Source of the DNA: an uncultured Lachnospiraceae bacterium
GTDB lineage: Bacteria; Bacillota; Clostridia; Lachnospirales; Lachnospiraceae
Reading direction: 5' to 3'
Length of the DNA stretch: 64,000 nucleotides
Assembly: GCA_910586275.1 (NCBI GenBank)
Contig: CAJUIM010000001.1
Span: 18,194 to 82,193, forward strand
The position numbers were made by a program, and so were the translations under genes. The first letter of the stretch is position 1. The number at the start of each line of letters is the position of its first letter. A model generated the notes under the pieces. The model saw only the letters and a list, made by a program, of their open reading frames with translations. It was not told the origin of the DNA and made no database searches. Positions 45,613 through 53,032 of this stretch are shown piece by piece.

Positions 45613-45963
45613 ATGAATCTGGATGATGTCCCTATGATTATAAAAGGCTTAAGGGAATCTTACGGTTATACCCAAGGCTATGTAGGCAAAAAACTCGATA
45701 TATCCCAACAGGCTTACTCAAACTATGAAATGGGAAAACGCGAACTTCCTGCCAGACACGCTGCCGCACTGGCTAAACTATATCATGTCAGCACGGATTA
45801 TATTTATGGAATCGTGAATGAGCCGATTGCCACCTCGTTCCCGGAGGCCGAGTATGTCAAAAATATTTCTTACCAGAAGCTGCTGCAATACTTGCTGCGG
45901 CTGAATCTCAGCCAACGGAGCAATGTTCTTAGTTATCTCAATTTCCTAAGAAATAAGGAATAG
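45613..45963 (+). CDS. Xre-family helix-turn-helix regulator
   Basis: The 116-residue protein has an N-terminal Xre DNA-binding domain (IKGLRESYGYTQGYVGKKLDISQQAYSNYEMGKRELPARHAAALAKLY, split by helices) and a short helical tail. ATG 45613 follows AAAGGAG; the frame is open upstream to 45307 but lacks a ribosome site and has no conserved look. It probably regulates nearby genes. It reads away from gmd and toward the small-RNA and ATPase genes. Confidence 0.88.
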   Translation: MNLDDVPMIIKGLRESYGYTQGYVGKKLDISQQAYSNYEMGKRELPARHAAALAKLYHVSTDYIYGIVNEPIATSFPEAEYVKNISYQKLLQYLLRLNLSQRSNVLSYLNFLRNKE

Positions 45964-45974
45964 GTTCCTAGAGT

Positions 45975-46017
45975 GTGTCTGAAAATTGCTTTCTGCCAGA
46001 AAGCGATTTTCAGACAC
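45975..46017. repeat. 20-bp hairpin after the Xre gene
   Basis: Arms 45975-45994 and 45998-46017 (GTGTCTGAAAATTGCTTTCT and its near-complement, one G-U pair) with a 3-base loop. No U-tract follows on either strand, so it is not a standard terminator. Part of it (GAAAATTGCTTT) recurs in the hairpin at 48260-48304. Confidence 0.7.
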
Positions 46018-46144
46018 GTTCTAATGCGGTGCGGCGGCACTTTCGTCTGTCACCTCTTAATTGCTTGTGACATATTCTTAATTGCGTTATTCCTATTAGC
46101 ATAAATATATATCGATATTTATTTAATAACATATTATTTATTTC

Positions 46145-46173
46145 TTTACATTCTGTCCATAATTTGGTATAAT
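46145..46173 (+). promoter_or_regulatory. Promoter of small RNA 1
   Basis: TTTACA (46145-46150), 17 bases, TATAAT (46168-46173) with TGG just before the -10 box, the same architecture as the promoters of small RNAs 2 and 3. Confidence 0.75.
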
Positions 46174-46179
46174 GTAATT

Positions 46180-46265
46180 GCTTCGTAAGAAGTACATATA
46201 ATTTCATGTAAGAGGGGGATTTTATATGTTTACAGAAGATATAGCACAAGCTATATCTTCTTTTG
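46180..46265 (+). ncRNA. Putative small RNA 1 of a three-copy family
   Basis: A promoter at 46145-46173 is followed by about 86 bases ending in an intrinsic terminator (AGAAGATATAG-CACAAG-CTATATCTTCT then a short T-run, 46234-46264). In between, CATGTA/TATATG can pair to show a loop with AGGGGGATTT. No convincing open frame is present. The same layout recurs at 48141 and 48373. Start and end are inferred. Function unknown. Confidence 0.65.
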
Positions 46266-46295
46266 CTATATACATTTTCAGGTACACTTTAATGA

Positions 46296-46324
46296 TTGAA
46301 CAAAATGCCTGCGTCCTATATAAT
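46296..46324 (+). promoter_or_regulatory. Promoter of the AAA/PD-(D/E)XK gene
   Basis: TTGAAC (46296-46301), 17 bases, TATAAT (46319-46324), about 80 bases before the ATPase start and after the small RNA 1 terminator. Confidence 0.65.
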
Positions 46325-46403
46325 ACTATAAGACGGAAAAACATATAACAAGGCTTTGGAAAAACTCATCTCCAAGGCAGAGCGGAATAGAAAGGCAGGG
46401 CTT

Positions 46404-48053
46404 ATGGGAATATATCTGAATCCGGAAAATGAAGGATTCCGGGATGCCGTTCAATCTAAAATATATGTGGACAAGACAGGGCTGATAGCATATACCAATG
46501 AATTTATCAATACGGAACAGAAATATGTCTGTGTCAGCAGACCTAGGCGTTTCGGGAAATCCATGACGCTTAAAATGCTGGCAGCTTATTACAGCTGCGG
46601 CTGCAGCTCTAAAGAATTGTTTGAAGGGCGGAAAATAGGACAGAACAGCCAGTTTGAACAATATATGAATAAATATGATGTAATCCTGCTGAATATGCAA
46701 CAGTTTTTAATTGAATCCAAAGAACTTGGCATCACCGACTACTTGGAACAGGAAGTTCTTGACGAACTTACGGAAGAATACGCAGGAACTCTGGACAGGC
46801 AGCATAAAGGGCTTGCCGCCGCCTTACGGGCCATTTATAAAAAAACAAAAAAGAAATTCATTTTTCTGATTGATGAATGGGACTGTGTCATGCGTGAAAA
46901 ACAAGAATCCGAAACACTTCAAAAGCAATACTTGGATTTTTTAAGAAACCTCCTAAAGGACCAGCCCTATGTTGCATTAGCTTATATGACCGGAATCCTG
47001 CCCGTAAAGAAATACGGACAGCACTCCGCCCTAAATATGTTCTGGGAATACTCCATGACAAACCCATATGTTTTTGAAGAATATACCGGATTTACGGAAG
47101 ACGAAGTCAGGGAACTCTGCAGGCAGTTTGACATGGATTTTACCAGAACCGGCAACTGGTATGACGGGTATATGTTCCGGAAATTTAAGCATATATACAA
47201 TCCTAGGTCAGTAGTGGCTGCCATGAGCTGCCATGATTTTTCCAATTATTGGGCTTCTACCGAAACATATGAGGCATTGAAAATATATATCGACATGGAT
47301 TTTGACGGGCTCCGTGAGGATATCGTACAGATGCTCGGCGGTGAAAGAGTCAGGGTAAATACCTTTCGCTTCCAAAACGATATGCGCAACTTCCACACAA
47401 AGGACGATGTCCTTACCCTGCTTATTCATTTGGGTTATCTTGGGTATGATTCCGCAGCAGAAGAAGCCTTTATCCCAAACAAAGAAATTGTCAGGGAATT
47501 TGAAAATGCCATGAGTACCGGGGGGTGGCCAGAAGTCATGCGAATCTTAAAGGCTTCCGAAAAGCTTCTGGAAGACACCTTGAGATGCGACGGGCAAAGC
47601 GTTGCCGCCGGGCTTGACCAAGCGCACATGGAAGCAGCATCCATACTGGCCTACAACGATGAAAACTCCTTAAGCTGCGCTATCGGCCTTGCTTATTACA
47701 GCGCAAGGAAAGATTACCGGATCCTCCGGGAACTGCCCTCCGGGCATGGATTTGCAGATTTGGTTTTTCTGCCGCTTCCGCATACCGGAAAACCGGCTCT
47801 TGTAGTGGAACTAAAGTACGATCAATCTGCTTACGCTGCCATACAGCAGATAAAAGATAGAAACTATACGCAGGCACTTGAGAAATATGTTGGGGAAATC
47901 CTACTCGTCGGCATAAACTATGATAAAAATAATGTAAACAAACCGCATAGCTGTGTAATAGAGAGACTGGAAAAATCCATTCCCCGTTCCTACGTTCCTA
48001 ATGAAAATGTAATTTCCTATGCCGGACAGAAATCGGATGCCACCTTATCATAA
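46404..48053 (+). CDS. AAA-type ATPase with C-terminal PD-(D/E)XK nuclease-like domain
   Basis: The 549-residue protein matches the common gut-bacterial family that begins MGIYLNP and contains RPRRFGKSM (P-loop) and FIFLIDEWD (Walker B). The C-terminal part has GFADLVFLP and VVELKYD, the PD-(D/E)XK-type nuclease site (DUF1703-like). ATG 46404 is chosen by family pattern and a GGCAGGG site; a TTG at 46356 would extend it. The family is widespread, often multi-copy and tied to mobile or defence-related DNA, but its role is not established. Confidence 0.88.
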   Translation: MGIYLNPENEGFRDAVQSKIYVDKTGLIAYTNEFINTEQKYVCVSRPRRFGKSMTLKMLAAYYSCGCSSKELFEGRKIGQNSQFEQYMNKYDVILLNMQQFLIESKELGITDYLEQEVLDELTEEYAGTLDRQHKGLAAALRAIYKKTKKKFIFLIDEWDCVMREKQESETLQKQYLDFLRNLLKDQPYVALAYMTGILPVKKYGQHSALNMFWEYSMTNPYVFEEYTGFTEDEVRELCRQFDMDFTRTGNWYDGYMFRKFKHIYNPRSVVAAMSCHDFSNYWASTETYEALKIYIDMDFDGLREDIVQMLGGERVRVNTFRFQNDMRNFHTKDDVLTLLIHLGYLGYDSAAEEAFIPNKEIVREFENAMSTGGWPEVMRILKASEKLLEDTLRCDGQSVAAGLDQAHMEAASILAYNDENSLSCAIGLAYYSARKDYRILRELPSGHGFADLVFLPLPHTGKPALVVELKYDQSAYAAIQQIKDRNYTQALEKYVGEILLVGINYDKNNVNKPHSCVIERLEKSIPRSYVPNENVISYAGQKSDATLS

Positions 48054-48105
48054 AGCGGTCAGTAATTGTCAGACGATATTTATTTCCAAATATATTATTT
48101 GCATC

Positions 48106-48134
48106 TTTACAGATACTACATTCTATGGTATAAT
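48106..48134 (+). promoter_or_regulatory. Promoter of small RNA 2
   Basis: TTTACA (48106-48111), 17 bases, TATAAT (48129-48134), with TGG before the -10. The 17-base spacer is the same as at small RNA 3 except for one base. Confidence 0.8.
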
Positions 48135-48140
48135 GTCATC

Positions 48141-48232
48141 GTGTTAAGGGGAAAAACATACCTTTTTATGTATCAGGGATTTTACATGTATAAAGATTTA
48201 AGAAAGTATAGTTGAGACTATGCTTTCTTTTT
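48141..48232 (+). ncRNA. Putative small RNA 2 of a three-copy family
   Basis: About 92 bases from the promoter at 48106-48134 to an intrinsic terminator (12-bp stem 48200-48211/48218-48229, loop TTGAGA, T-run). The middle has ATGTA-TCAGGGATTT-TACAT, a stem with GGGA in the loop shared with copy 3. An ACATACCTTTTTATGT segment precedes it and could pair with itself or with the following stem. No protein frame is supported. Confidence 0.75.
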
Positions 48233-48259
48233 ATACCAAACCTATGCAGTATAAGCAAA

Positions 48260-48304
48260 CTGCCAAAAGCAATTTTCGGCCCAAACGAAAAGTCCATTTG
48301 GCAG
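48260..48304. repeat. Two-part hairpin between small RNAs 2 and 3
   Basis: An outer 8-bp stem CTGCCAAA (48260-48267)/TTTGGCAG (48297-48304) encloses an inner 6-bp stem TTTTCG (48273-48278)/CGAAAA (48286-48291), with 5-base internal loops on each side. Strand and role unknown. Confidence 0.6.
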
Positions 48305-48337
48305 GCCATCTTTATCTTATGAAATATTATTTATATA

Positions 48338-48366
48338 TTTACAGATACTACATTTTATGGTATAAT
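48338..48366 (+). promoter_or_regulatory. Promoter of small RNA 3
   Basis: TTTACA (48338-48343), 17 bases, TATAAT (48361-48366), TGG before the -10 box. Confidence 0.8.
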
Positions 48367-48372
48367 TGATTT

Positions 48373-48456
48373 ATGTCAAGGTAAATGCATACCTTTTCAT
48401 GTATCAGGGATTTTTACATAATAGGAGAAAGTATCGCGGCATACTTTCTCCTTTGT
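48373..48456 (+). ncRNA. Putative small RNA 3 of a three-copy family
   Basis: About 84 bases ending in a perfect 11-bp terminator stem (48424-48434/48441-48451, loop CGCGGC) and TTTGTT tail. It shares with copy 2 the CATACCTTTT segment and ATGTA-TCAGGGATTTT-TACAT hairpin. It lies tail to tail with the coiled-coil gene of the tubulin-GTPase operon. Confidence 0.75.
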
Positions 48457-48521
48457 TCTGTCCATTGATCTGGCAGTTCCTGACACTCCGCCTTAATACC
48501 GCGGACAAATGCCTGTCTGAA

Positions 48522-50507
48522 TTAAAAACTTTTACCTAATATCTTCTCAATATATTTAGCTATGCCCTTCTTTTCTTTTAATTTCTTTACCTCTTCCCTC
48601 AATCTCTTTGTCTCACCCTCCAGTCTCCTTGTCTCACCCTCCAGTCTCCTTGTCGCATCCTCCAGTGTCTCTGTCTCATCCTCCAGTCCCGCCATGGCCG
48701 AATTCAAATTACAGATTTCATCATTCTGTCTTGCATAACTATCTTCTAGATCGGCTATCCTCTTAAAGCAATGCGCTATCAGTTCCTCTTTTTCATCTTT
48801 TCTGACTATTTCTGCCTTTAAGTTCTCGTTATCCTGCTCTAAGCTGCTGATCTTTTCTAAAAGATACTGCTTATCACTTATTAAGTCATTGATTTGTTTT
48901 TTTAACGTCAGAATCTGAACATCCCGCTTCGATATTTCTTTTTCCTTTTCTTCCCTCAGTTTTGCAATAGAATTTTCCCGTTCCTGATTTTCCTTCGCCA
49001 GTTTAGAAATCTTTTTATCTTTTTCCTGAATATCCCCATTCAGGATTGCAATCTGCCCTTCTCTCTCTCTAAGTGTTTGCCGCGCCGCTTCTGCCTGCTC
49101 ATCTTTCTTCCGGATTTCTGCGTCATAGCTTTCTATCCTTTCTTTTTGCTTTTCGGCTTCTTTCTTTTGCTTTTCTGCCTGCTCTTCTTTCTCTTTCTGT
49201 ATTTTATCTTTCTCTTTCTGTATTTTATCCTTCTCTTCCTGCAATTTACCAATTTTTATATTTGAAATCCTATCTAAGCGTGAATGCATCTTTTCCATTG
49301 CATCAATAAGAAATCCCAGCCCCAATTTCTCTCTGACTTTGACAATTACATCCTTATTCTCTTTTGCGTATAACAGGCATATAGCCAGCTGCTCACAATA
49401 ATTCTTTTCGGGCAGGACTTCTCCAAGAAATTTAATTCTTCTTATTCTTTCCAGCTCTCCACAGCCTAAAATAGCTTCCTGCAATTCCCGATGCTCTAAC
49501 AGTTTCAATAATTCCATGTCCTTGTCAGCCTCATACCAAGGTACAGTAATCGGTTCCAGTATCTTTTCATAACCCTCAAACCCAGTCAATCTCTGTTCCC
49601 TTCGCAGATGCTCTTCTTCCGATGTGTCTAACAGTTCTTCCAGTAAACCGTCCGCATCATAACCCAGCAGCTTTTTTAATGCATTCTGTTTTTCCTCATT
49701 GTATACATACTGTTCTTCTTCATCAATCCGGAAGATATGATACGGAAATTTAGCTTTGCTAAACAACGCCGTATCTACATCCTGACCCGTTATGAACAGA
49801 TGAATCGGCAAATCTTTCGTTTCCGCCAATTCCATCATTTCTTTTGGAGTAACACAGGTTGCAAAGCCAAGCATCAGCCGCAGTTTCTGCGGAAGCATCA
49901 GATATATCTGCTGCAGAATTTTTACCGACTCCTCTTCCGCTTTTTTCTCAGCCTCCTCCGGCCTATTTTGATTTTGGGGCAGTACAATAATAAAACGGGC
50001 ACACGGATCGTCCTCCAAAATCTCCCATAGTTTTGCCATAATATGTATAAATAAATCCCCCTGCGTATGATCTGTTTTCAGCAGCGGGAAATCCTGCTGC
50101 TCCCGAAATATTTTTTCGGGTTCCTGCAGCATCCTATACTCTGCCTCCGATCCAAAGTAACTGCCGAATATGGCTCGGAAAAAATTTTCTCCCAACAGTT
50201 CCTCTTCTTGGCTGACATACCAATGCGTATAATGCGATATACTTTTCTCCCTGTGCTCCCCCTTCACACCATAGACGGAAAGTCTCAGCGAGCCATTTCC
50301 CTTATCAAAGGGTTTAAAATACCCATTATAGAAAATTCTGCCCCGCATGCTGCCTGCGCACATAAATACATCGGTAATCTGAGTAATATCCTGTTCCGCA
50401 CATTCCGCTCCCATGCCTTCCAAAAAGTTCTCTGTACCGTCCCTTATATATGACTTCTCCACATCAGTAATATCCGTCCATACCACTTTTCCGTATTTTT
50501 GCTTCAT
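48522..50507 (-). CDS. GTPase-associated (GAP1-like) protein with long C-terminal coiled coil
   Basis: The 661-residue last gene of the operon has an N-terminal domain of about 400 residues reminiscent of GTPase-associated protein 1 families (FIIVLPQNQN, then IYLMLPQKLRLMLGFAT). From about residue 415 it is a charged coiled coil to the C-terminus, with heptad runs such as KDKIQKE and RRLEGET. Two clusters of 21-bp tandem repeats encode whole heptads. ATG 50507 follows GAGAGGG; the longer frame to 50549 does not look used. It may scaffold the GTPase; the family match is from memory and needs a profile search. Confidence 0.6.
   Translation of the reverse strand: MKQKYGKVVWTDITDVEKSYIRDGTENFLEGMGAECAEQDITQITDVFMCAGSMRGRIFYNGYFKPFDKGNGSLRLSVYGVKGEHREKSISHYTHWYVSQEEELLGENFFRAIFGSYFGSEAEYRMLQEPEKIFREQQDFPLLKTDHTQGDLFIHIMAKLWEILEDDPCARFIIVLPQNQNRPEEAEKKAEEESVKILQQIYLMLPQKLRLMLGFATCVTPKEMMELAETKDLPIHLFITGQDVDTALFSKAKFPYHIFRIDEEEQYVYNEEKQNALKKLLGYDADGLLEELLDTSEEEHLRREQRLTGFEGYEKILEPITVPWYEADKDMELLKLLEHRELQEAILGCGELERIRRIKFLGEVLPEKNYCEQLAICLLYAKENKDVIVKVREKLGLGFLIDAMEKMHSRLDRISNIKIGKLQEEKDKIQKEKDKIQKEKEEQAEKQKKEAEKQKERIESYDAEIRKKDEQAEAARQTLREREGQIAILNGDIQEKDKKISKLAKENQERENSIAKLREEKEKEISKRDVQILTLKKQINDLISDKQYLLEKISSLEQDNENLKAEIVRKDEKEELIAHCFKRIADLEDSYARQNDEICNLNSAMAGLEDETETLEDATRRLEGETRRLEGETKRLREEVKKLKEKKGIAKYIEKILGKSF
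48611..48694. repeat. 21-bp tandem repeat, about four units
   Basis: Units begin at 48611, 48632, 48653 and 48674 (first two identical TCTCACCCTCCAGTCTCCTT-G). Each unit equals one seven-residue heptad of the coiled coil. Confidence 0.85.
49191..49232. repeat. 21-bp tandem repeat, two units
   Basis: Units 49191-49211 and 49212-49232 differ by one base and encode the heptad KDKIQKE-type repeat in the same gene. Confidence 0.8.
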
Positions 50508-50573
50508 ATATATCCCTCTCTCTATTTCGGGCCTATCCCTAAATACCAACCAATAACCGGTATAGCAATGGTC

Positions 50574-52469
50574 CTAAAACCTATCTATATATCCATTTAC
50601 CACATCCCAGACTTTTTTATCCGCCGTACGGCTCAGCAAGCCTTTCAAAGAACGCAGAACTCTGTTATCTTCCTGGTCTGCACGGATAATCTCCATTAAC
50701 TGGTTGTCCAGTTCCGACTGATTCAAAAATAACGCGCAAACCGCTTCGCTCCTCCTCTGCCAATCCTTCCATGGCCATGCCTGCCGGACTGCCCCGCTAC
50801 GCTGCGGCAAGTCTCTGTCTAAAAGAAACGCTTCTCCATATACCGGAATATCATAGCAGCAATAACTTCCGTTATCCTTTAAAGGAATGCATCCTGCCGC
50901 CCGGAAAATCCACTGCAATAGCACCTCTACATTTTCTGCCTGAAAATGTATCTCCTGTTTATCGGAATCATAATTCTGCTCAATGCTGTCTGACTCTTTT
51001 TCTCCCTGCTTATAGGGGATGGAATTTTTCCCCGTTGCAGAACAATAAAAAATAGACATATATGTCTTTGCCTTATAGTTTTGAAATAGCCTGCATGCCC
51101 ACATTAAGGGATTCTTATAATCCTGATTCGTATGATATGTATCATAAGCTCTCTTTAACTGTGTCAGCATCTTCTTCCCTTCCGCAAAATAATCCGTCTT
51201 ATGCACAATATTCTGAAACGGGTTATTTTCCACATTTTCTTTCACGTTTTCCTTCACATAATCCGACTTTGTCAGCACAATCCCCACCGGAGGCAGCCAT
51301 TCTCCCCTTCTGTCAAAAGAATCCGCTATGCCGTTCATAATTTCGGAAATCCCCTTTCCGATTCCGCCTCCGCCTCCGTCTTCCCTAAATCCGGCATCGG
51401 AAATACAGGTACATAACAAATATAGGCTGCATTGATCGATCAATGGATATTTTCTTATTGCATCCACATCAAAATATTCGCGTCCCTGCCTGTCCCTGTG
51501 CAAGCAGAGTTCTCCGGCAATATCCACTAATGTAAATACCGCATATTCCCCCCGTCCGTTTTGATTTCTCACCAATACCGACGCATTGAAAGAATCCTGA
51601 ATAGATTCCTGCAGTGTTTTTTCAATTTTCCATCCCTTTTGGTATAACTCCTTCTGCCTTCTAAGATTCTTGATTCTGCTGTCCGCTAATTCTCTCACCT
51701 CGGGAAAATCGGATTCCGGATTATTCAAAAGTTCCAGAATCATGGCGATAATCAGACTTGTCTTCCCTGCCCTGGAGCCTCCGATAAATCCTACCGGCAT
51801 ATGCCTGTATTTTCCCGTTCCTCTTAAGACAGGCGCATGGCAATGGGGACAATATCCTCTGATTTCCTCGCCCTCGTACCGAAAATTGTCTACTTTCCCG
51901 GTATTACTTGGATCTTGTGAATAACACACTGTATAAATCTCTGCCGAACCGCCTTCATCTTCTATAAACTCGGGAGAAACCGCCACTTCTTTATAGTAGG
52001 CTTTCTTTTTCTCATCCGGAGACACTTCGGAATTCTCACCTGCTTCCGTGCTTTCTTTCTCCGGCATTTTTCTAAAAAAATTTCTTTTCAGACGGTTGCC
52101 GAACTCTTTTGCCTCTCTTTGAGCAACGGACTCATTCTGTCCGGAGATTTCCAAATCCAGAATAAATTTCCCTTCCCAAATTTCGTCCGGTTCCATATTC
52201 AGGATTTTCTCTTTCACACTCGGATTTTCCGCTTTTTCCGCACATAAGTCCATCACATCTTTCAGCGTGATCTTAATGCATTGGGTTTTCTTACTTTCAA
52301 ATTGCGTAATGCCGGAATTCCTGGCATATGAACATAAATCCTTCCAAGAAACAAAAAGCGTAAGAGGGTCCTCCTGCAATCCCAACATACTGCTTAAATT
52401 AAAGACGATATTCCCGCCCTCCAGTTTTCTGCCACAATCTACGCAATAATATGAATAAACCATTTTCAT
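50574..52469 (-). CDS. Zinc-ribbon P-loop GTPase of the tubulin-vWA operon
   Basis: The 631-residue protein has an N-terminal zinc knuckle (C9, C12), a second CPHC pair (207-210), and a GTPase domain: P-loop GGSRAGKTS at 230-238, G3-like DIAG at 316-319, and G4-like TKSD at 400-403. The layout fits predicted conflict-system GTPases (double-GTPase type) more than housekeeping GTPases. A GGGGG patch near 365-369 is unusual. It overlaps the upstream 188-residue gene by 4 bases. It likely switches the complex by GTP hydrolysis. Confidence 0.75.
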   Translation of the reverse strand: MKMVYSYYCVDCGRKLEGGNIVFNLSSMLGLQEDPLTLFVSWKDLCSYARNSGITQFESKKTQCIKITLKDVMDLCAEKAENPSVKEKILNMEPDEIWEGKFILDLEISGQNESVAQREAKEFGNRLKRNFFRKMPEKESTEAGENSEVSPDEKKKAYYKEVAVSPEFIEDEGGSAEIYTVCYSQDPSNTGKVDNFRYEGEEIRGYCPHCHAPVLRGTGKYRHMPVGFIGGSRAGKTSLIIAMILELLNNPESDFPEVRELADSRIKNLRRQKELYQKGWKIEKTLQESIQDSFNASVLVRNQNGRGEYAVFTLVDIAGELCLHRDRQGREYFDVDAIRKYPLIDQCSLYLLCTCISDAGFREDGGGGGIGKGISEIMNGIADSFDRRGEWLPPVGIVLTKSDYVKENVKENVENNPFQNIVHKTDYFAEGKKMLTQLKRAYDTYHTNQDYKNPLMWACRLFQNYKAKTYMSIFYCSATGKNSIPYKQGEKESDSIEQNYDSDKQEIHFQAENVEVLLQWIFRAAGCIPLKDNGSYCCYDIPVYGEAFLLDRDLPQRSGAVRQAWPWKDWQRRSEAVCALFLNQSELDNQLMEIIRADQEDNRVLRSLKGLLSRTADKKVWDVVNGYIDRF

Positions 52470-53032
52470 TTCCTCTTGTAATCATATGTATATTTTCCCC
52501 GGACCAAATCATCAGCGCTTACAAATATATCCCTTATATCTGCTTTGTCCGGCAGCGTAATAAAGTATTCACTCTTCTTTTGCCTTTTCTTCCCTCTGAC
52601 TATAATTTTTTCCTGCGGAAACGCAAACCGCCGTTCCTTATAGCAGACTTTAAAATGCCGGCTTCCGATGGCGTCCCCTTCCGCACCGTTGCAGAAAAAA
52701 GCAATTCTCCAAGTATTCCTGCCCCAAAAACGGGCCTTGGCCATCCTGCATTCCAAACGGCTTTCTGCCCTGTTTTTTGAGTAATAATATTCATACCGCC
52801 CTACCTCTTTCCCCCTTTCTTTCTCGATAAGGCAGACGCACTCGCCCTCCTTCAAGGAAATCAGTGACTGCTTCCCATGCATGCCGCTATACTCTATTTC
52901 ATGAAGCCGTACACTGTTTTCCTTATAATCCTCATCGGACAATCGGAATTTGAAATAATACAGCCTGTAATCAGTTCCCTGTTTCTTCGCAACGGAAATT
53001 CCGTTTTCCTCATCCCAAATCCTGTCCTTCAT
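52466..53032 (-). CDS. Unrecognised small beta-rich protein of the tubulin-GTPase operon
   Basis: A 188-residue basic protein predicted to be mostly beta strands (YRLYYFKFRLSDEDY, SLISLKEGECVCLIEKE). No motif or membrane segment is recognised. It overlaps the 505-residue gene upstream by 23 bases and the GTPase gene downstream by 4 bases, so its production is tied to both. AAAGGA precedes ATG 53032. It may be a small adaptor between the helical protein and the GTPase. Confidence 0.65.
   Translation of the reverse strand: MKDRIWDEENGISVAKKQGTDYRLYYFKFRLSDEDYKENSVRLHEIEYSGMHGKQSLISLKEGECVCLIEKERGKEVGRYEYYYSKNRAESRLECRMAKARFWGRNTWRIAFFCNGAEGDAIGSRHFKVCYKERRFAFPQEKIIVRGKKRQKKSEYFITLPDKADIRDIFVSADDLVRGKYTYDYKRK

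Noticed and set aside
45975..46017. Rho-independent terminator for the Xre gene
   Set aside because: The stem is strong but lacks a U-tract on either strand, so it was listed as a repeat.
46010..46249. Minus-strand 79-codon frame
   Set aside because: It overlaps the 20-bp hairpin and small RNA 1, with no ribosome site and no conserved features.
46145..48456. CRISPR array
   Set aside because: The repeated units are only three, far apart, and each carries a promoter and terminator; there is no regular repeat-spacer pattern.
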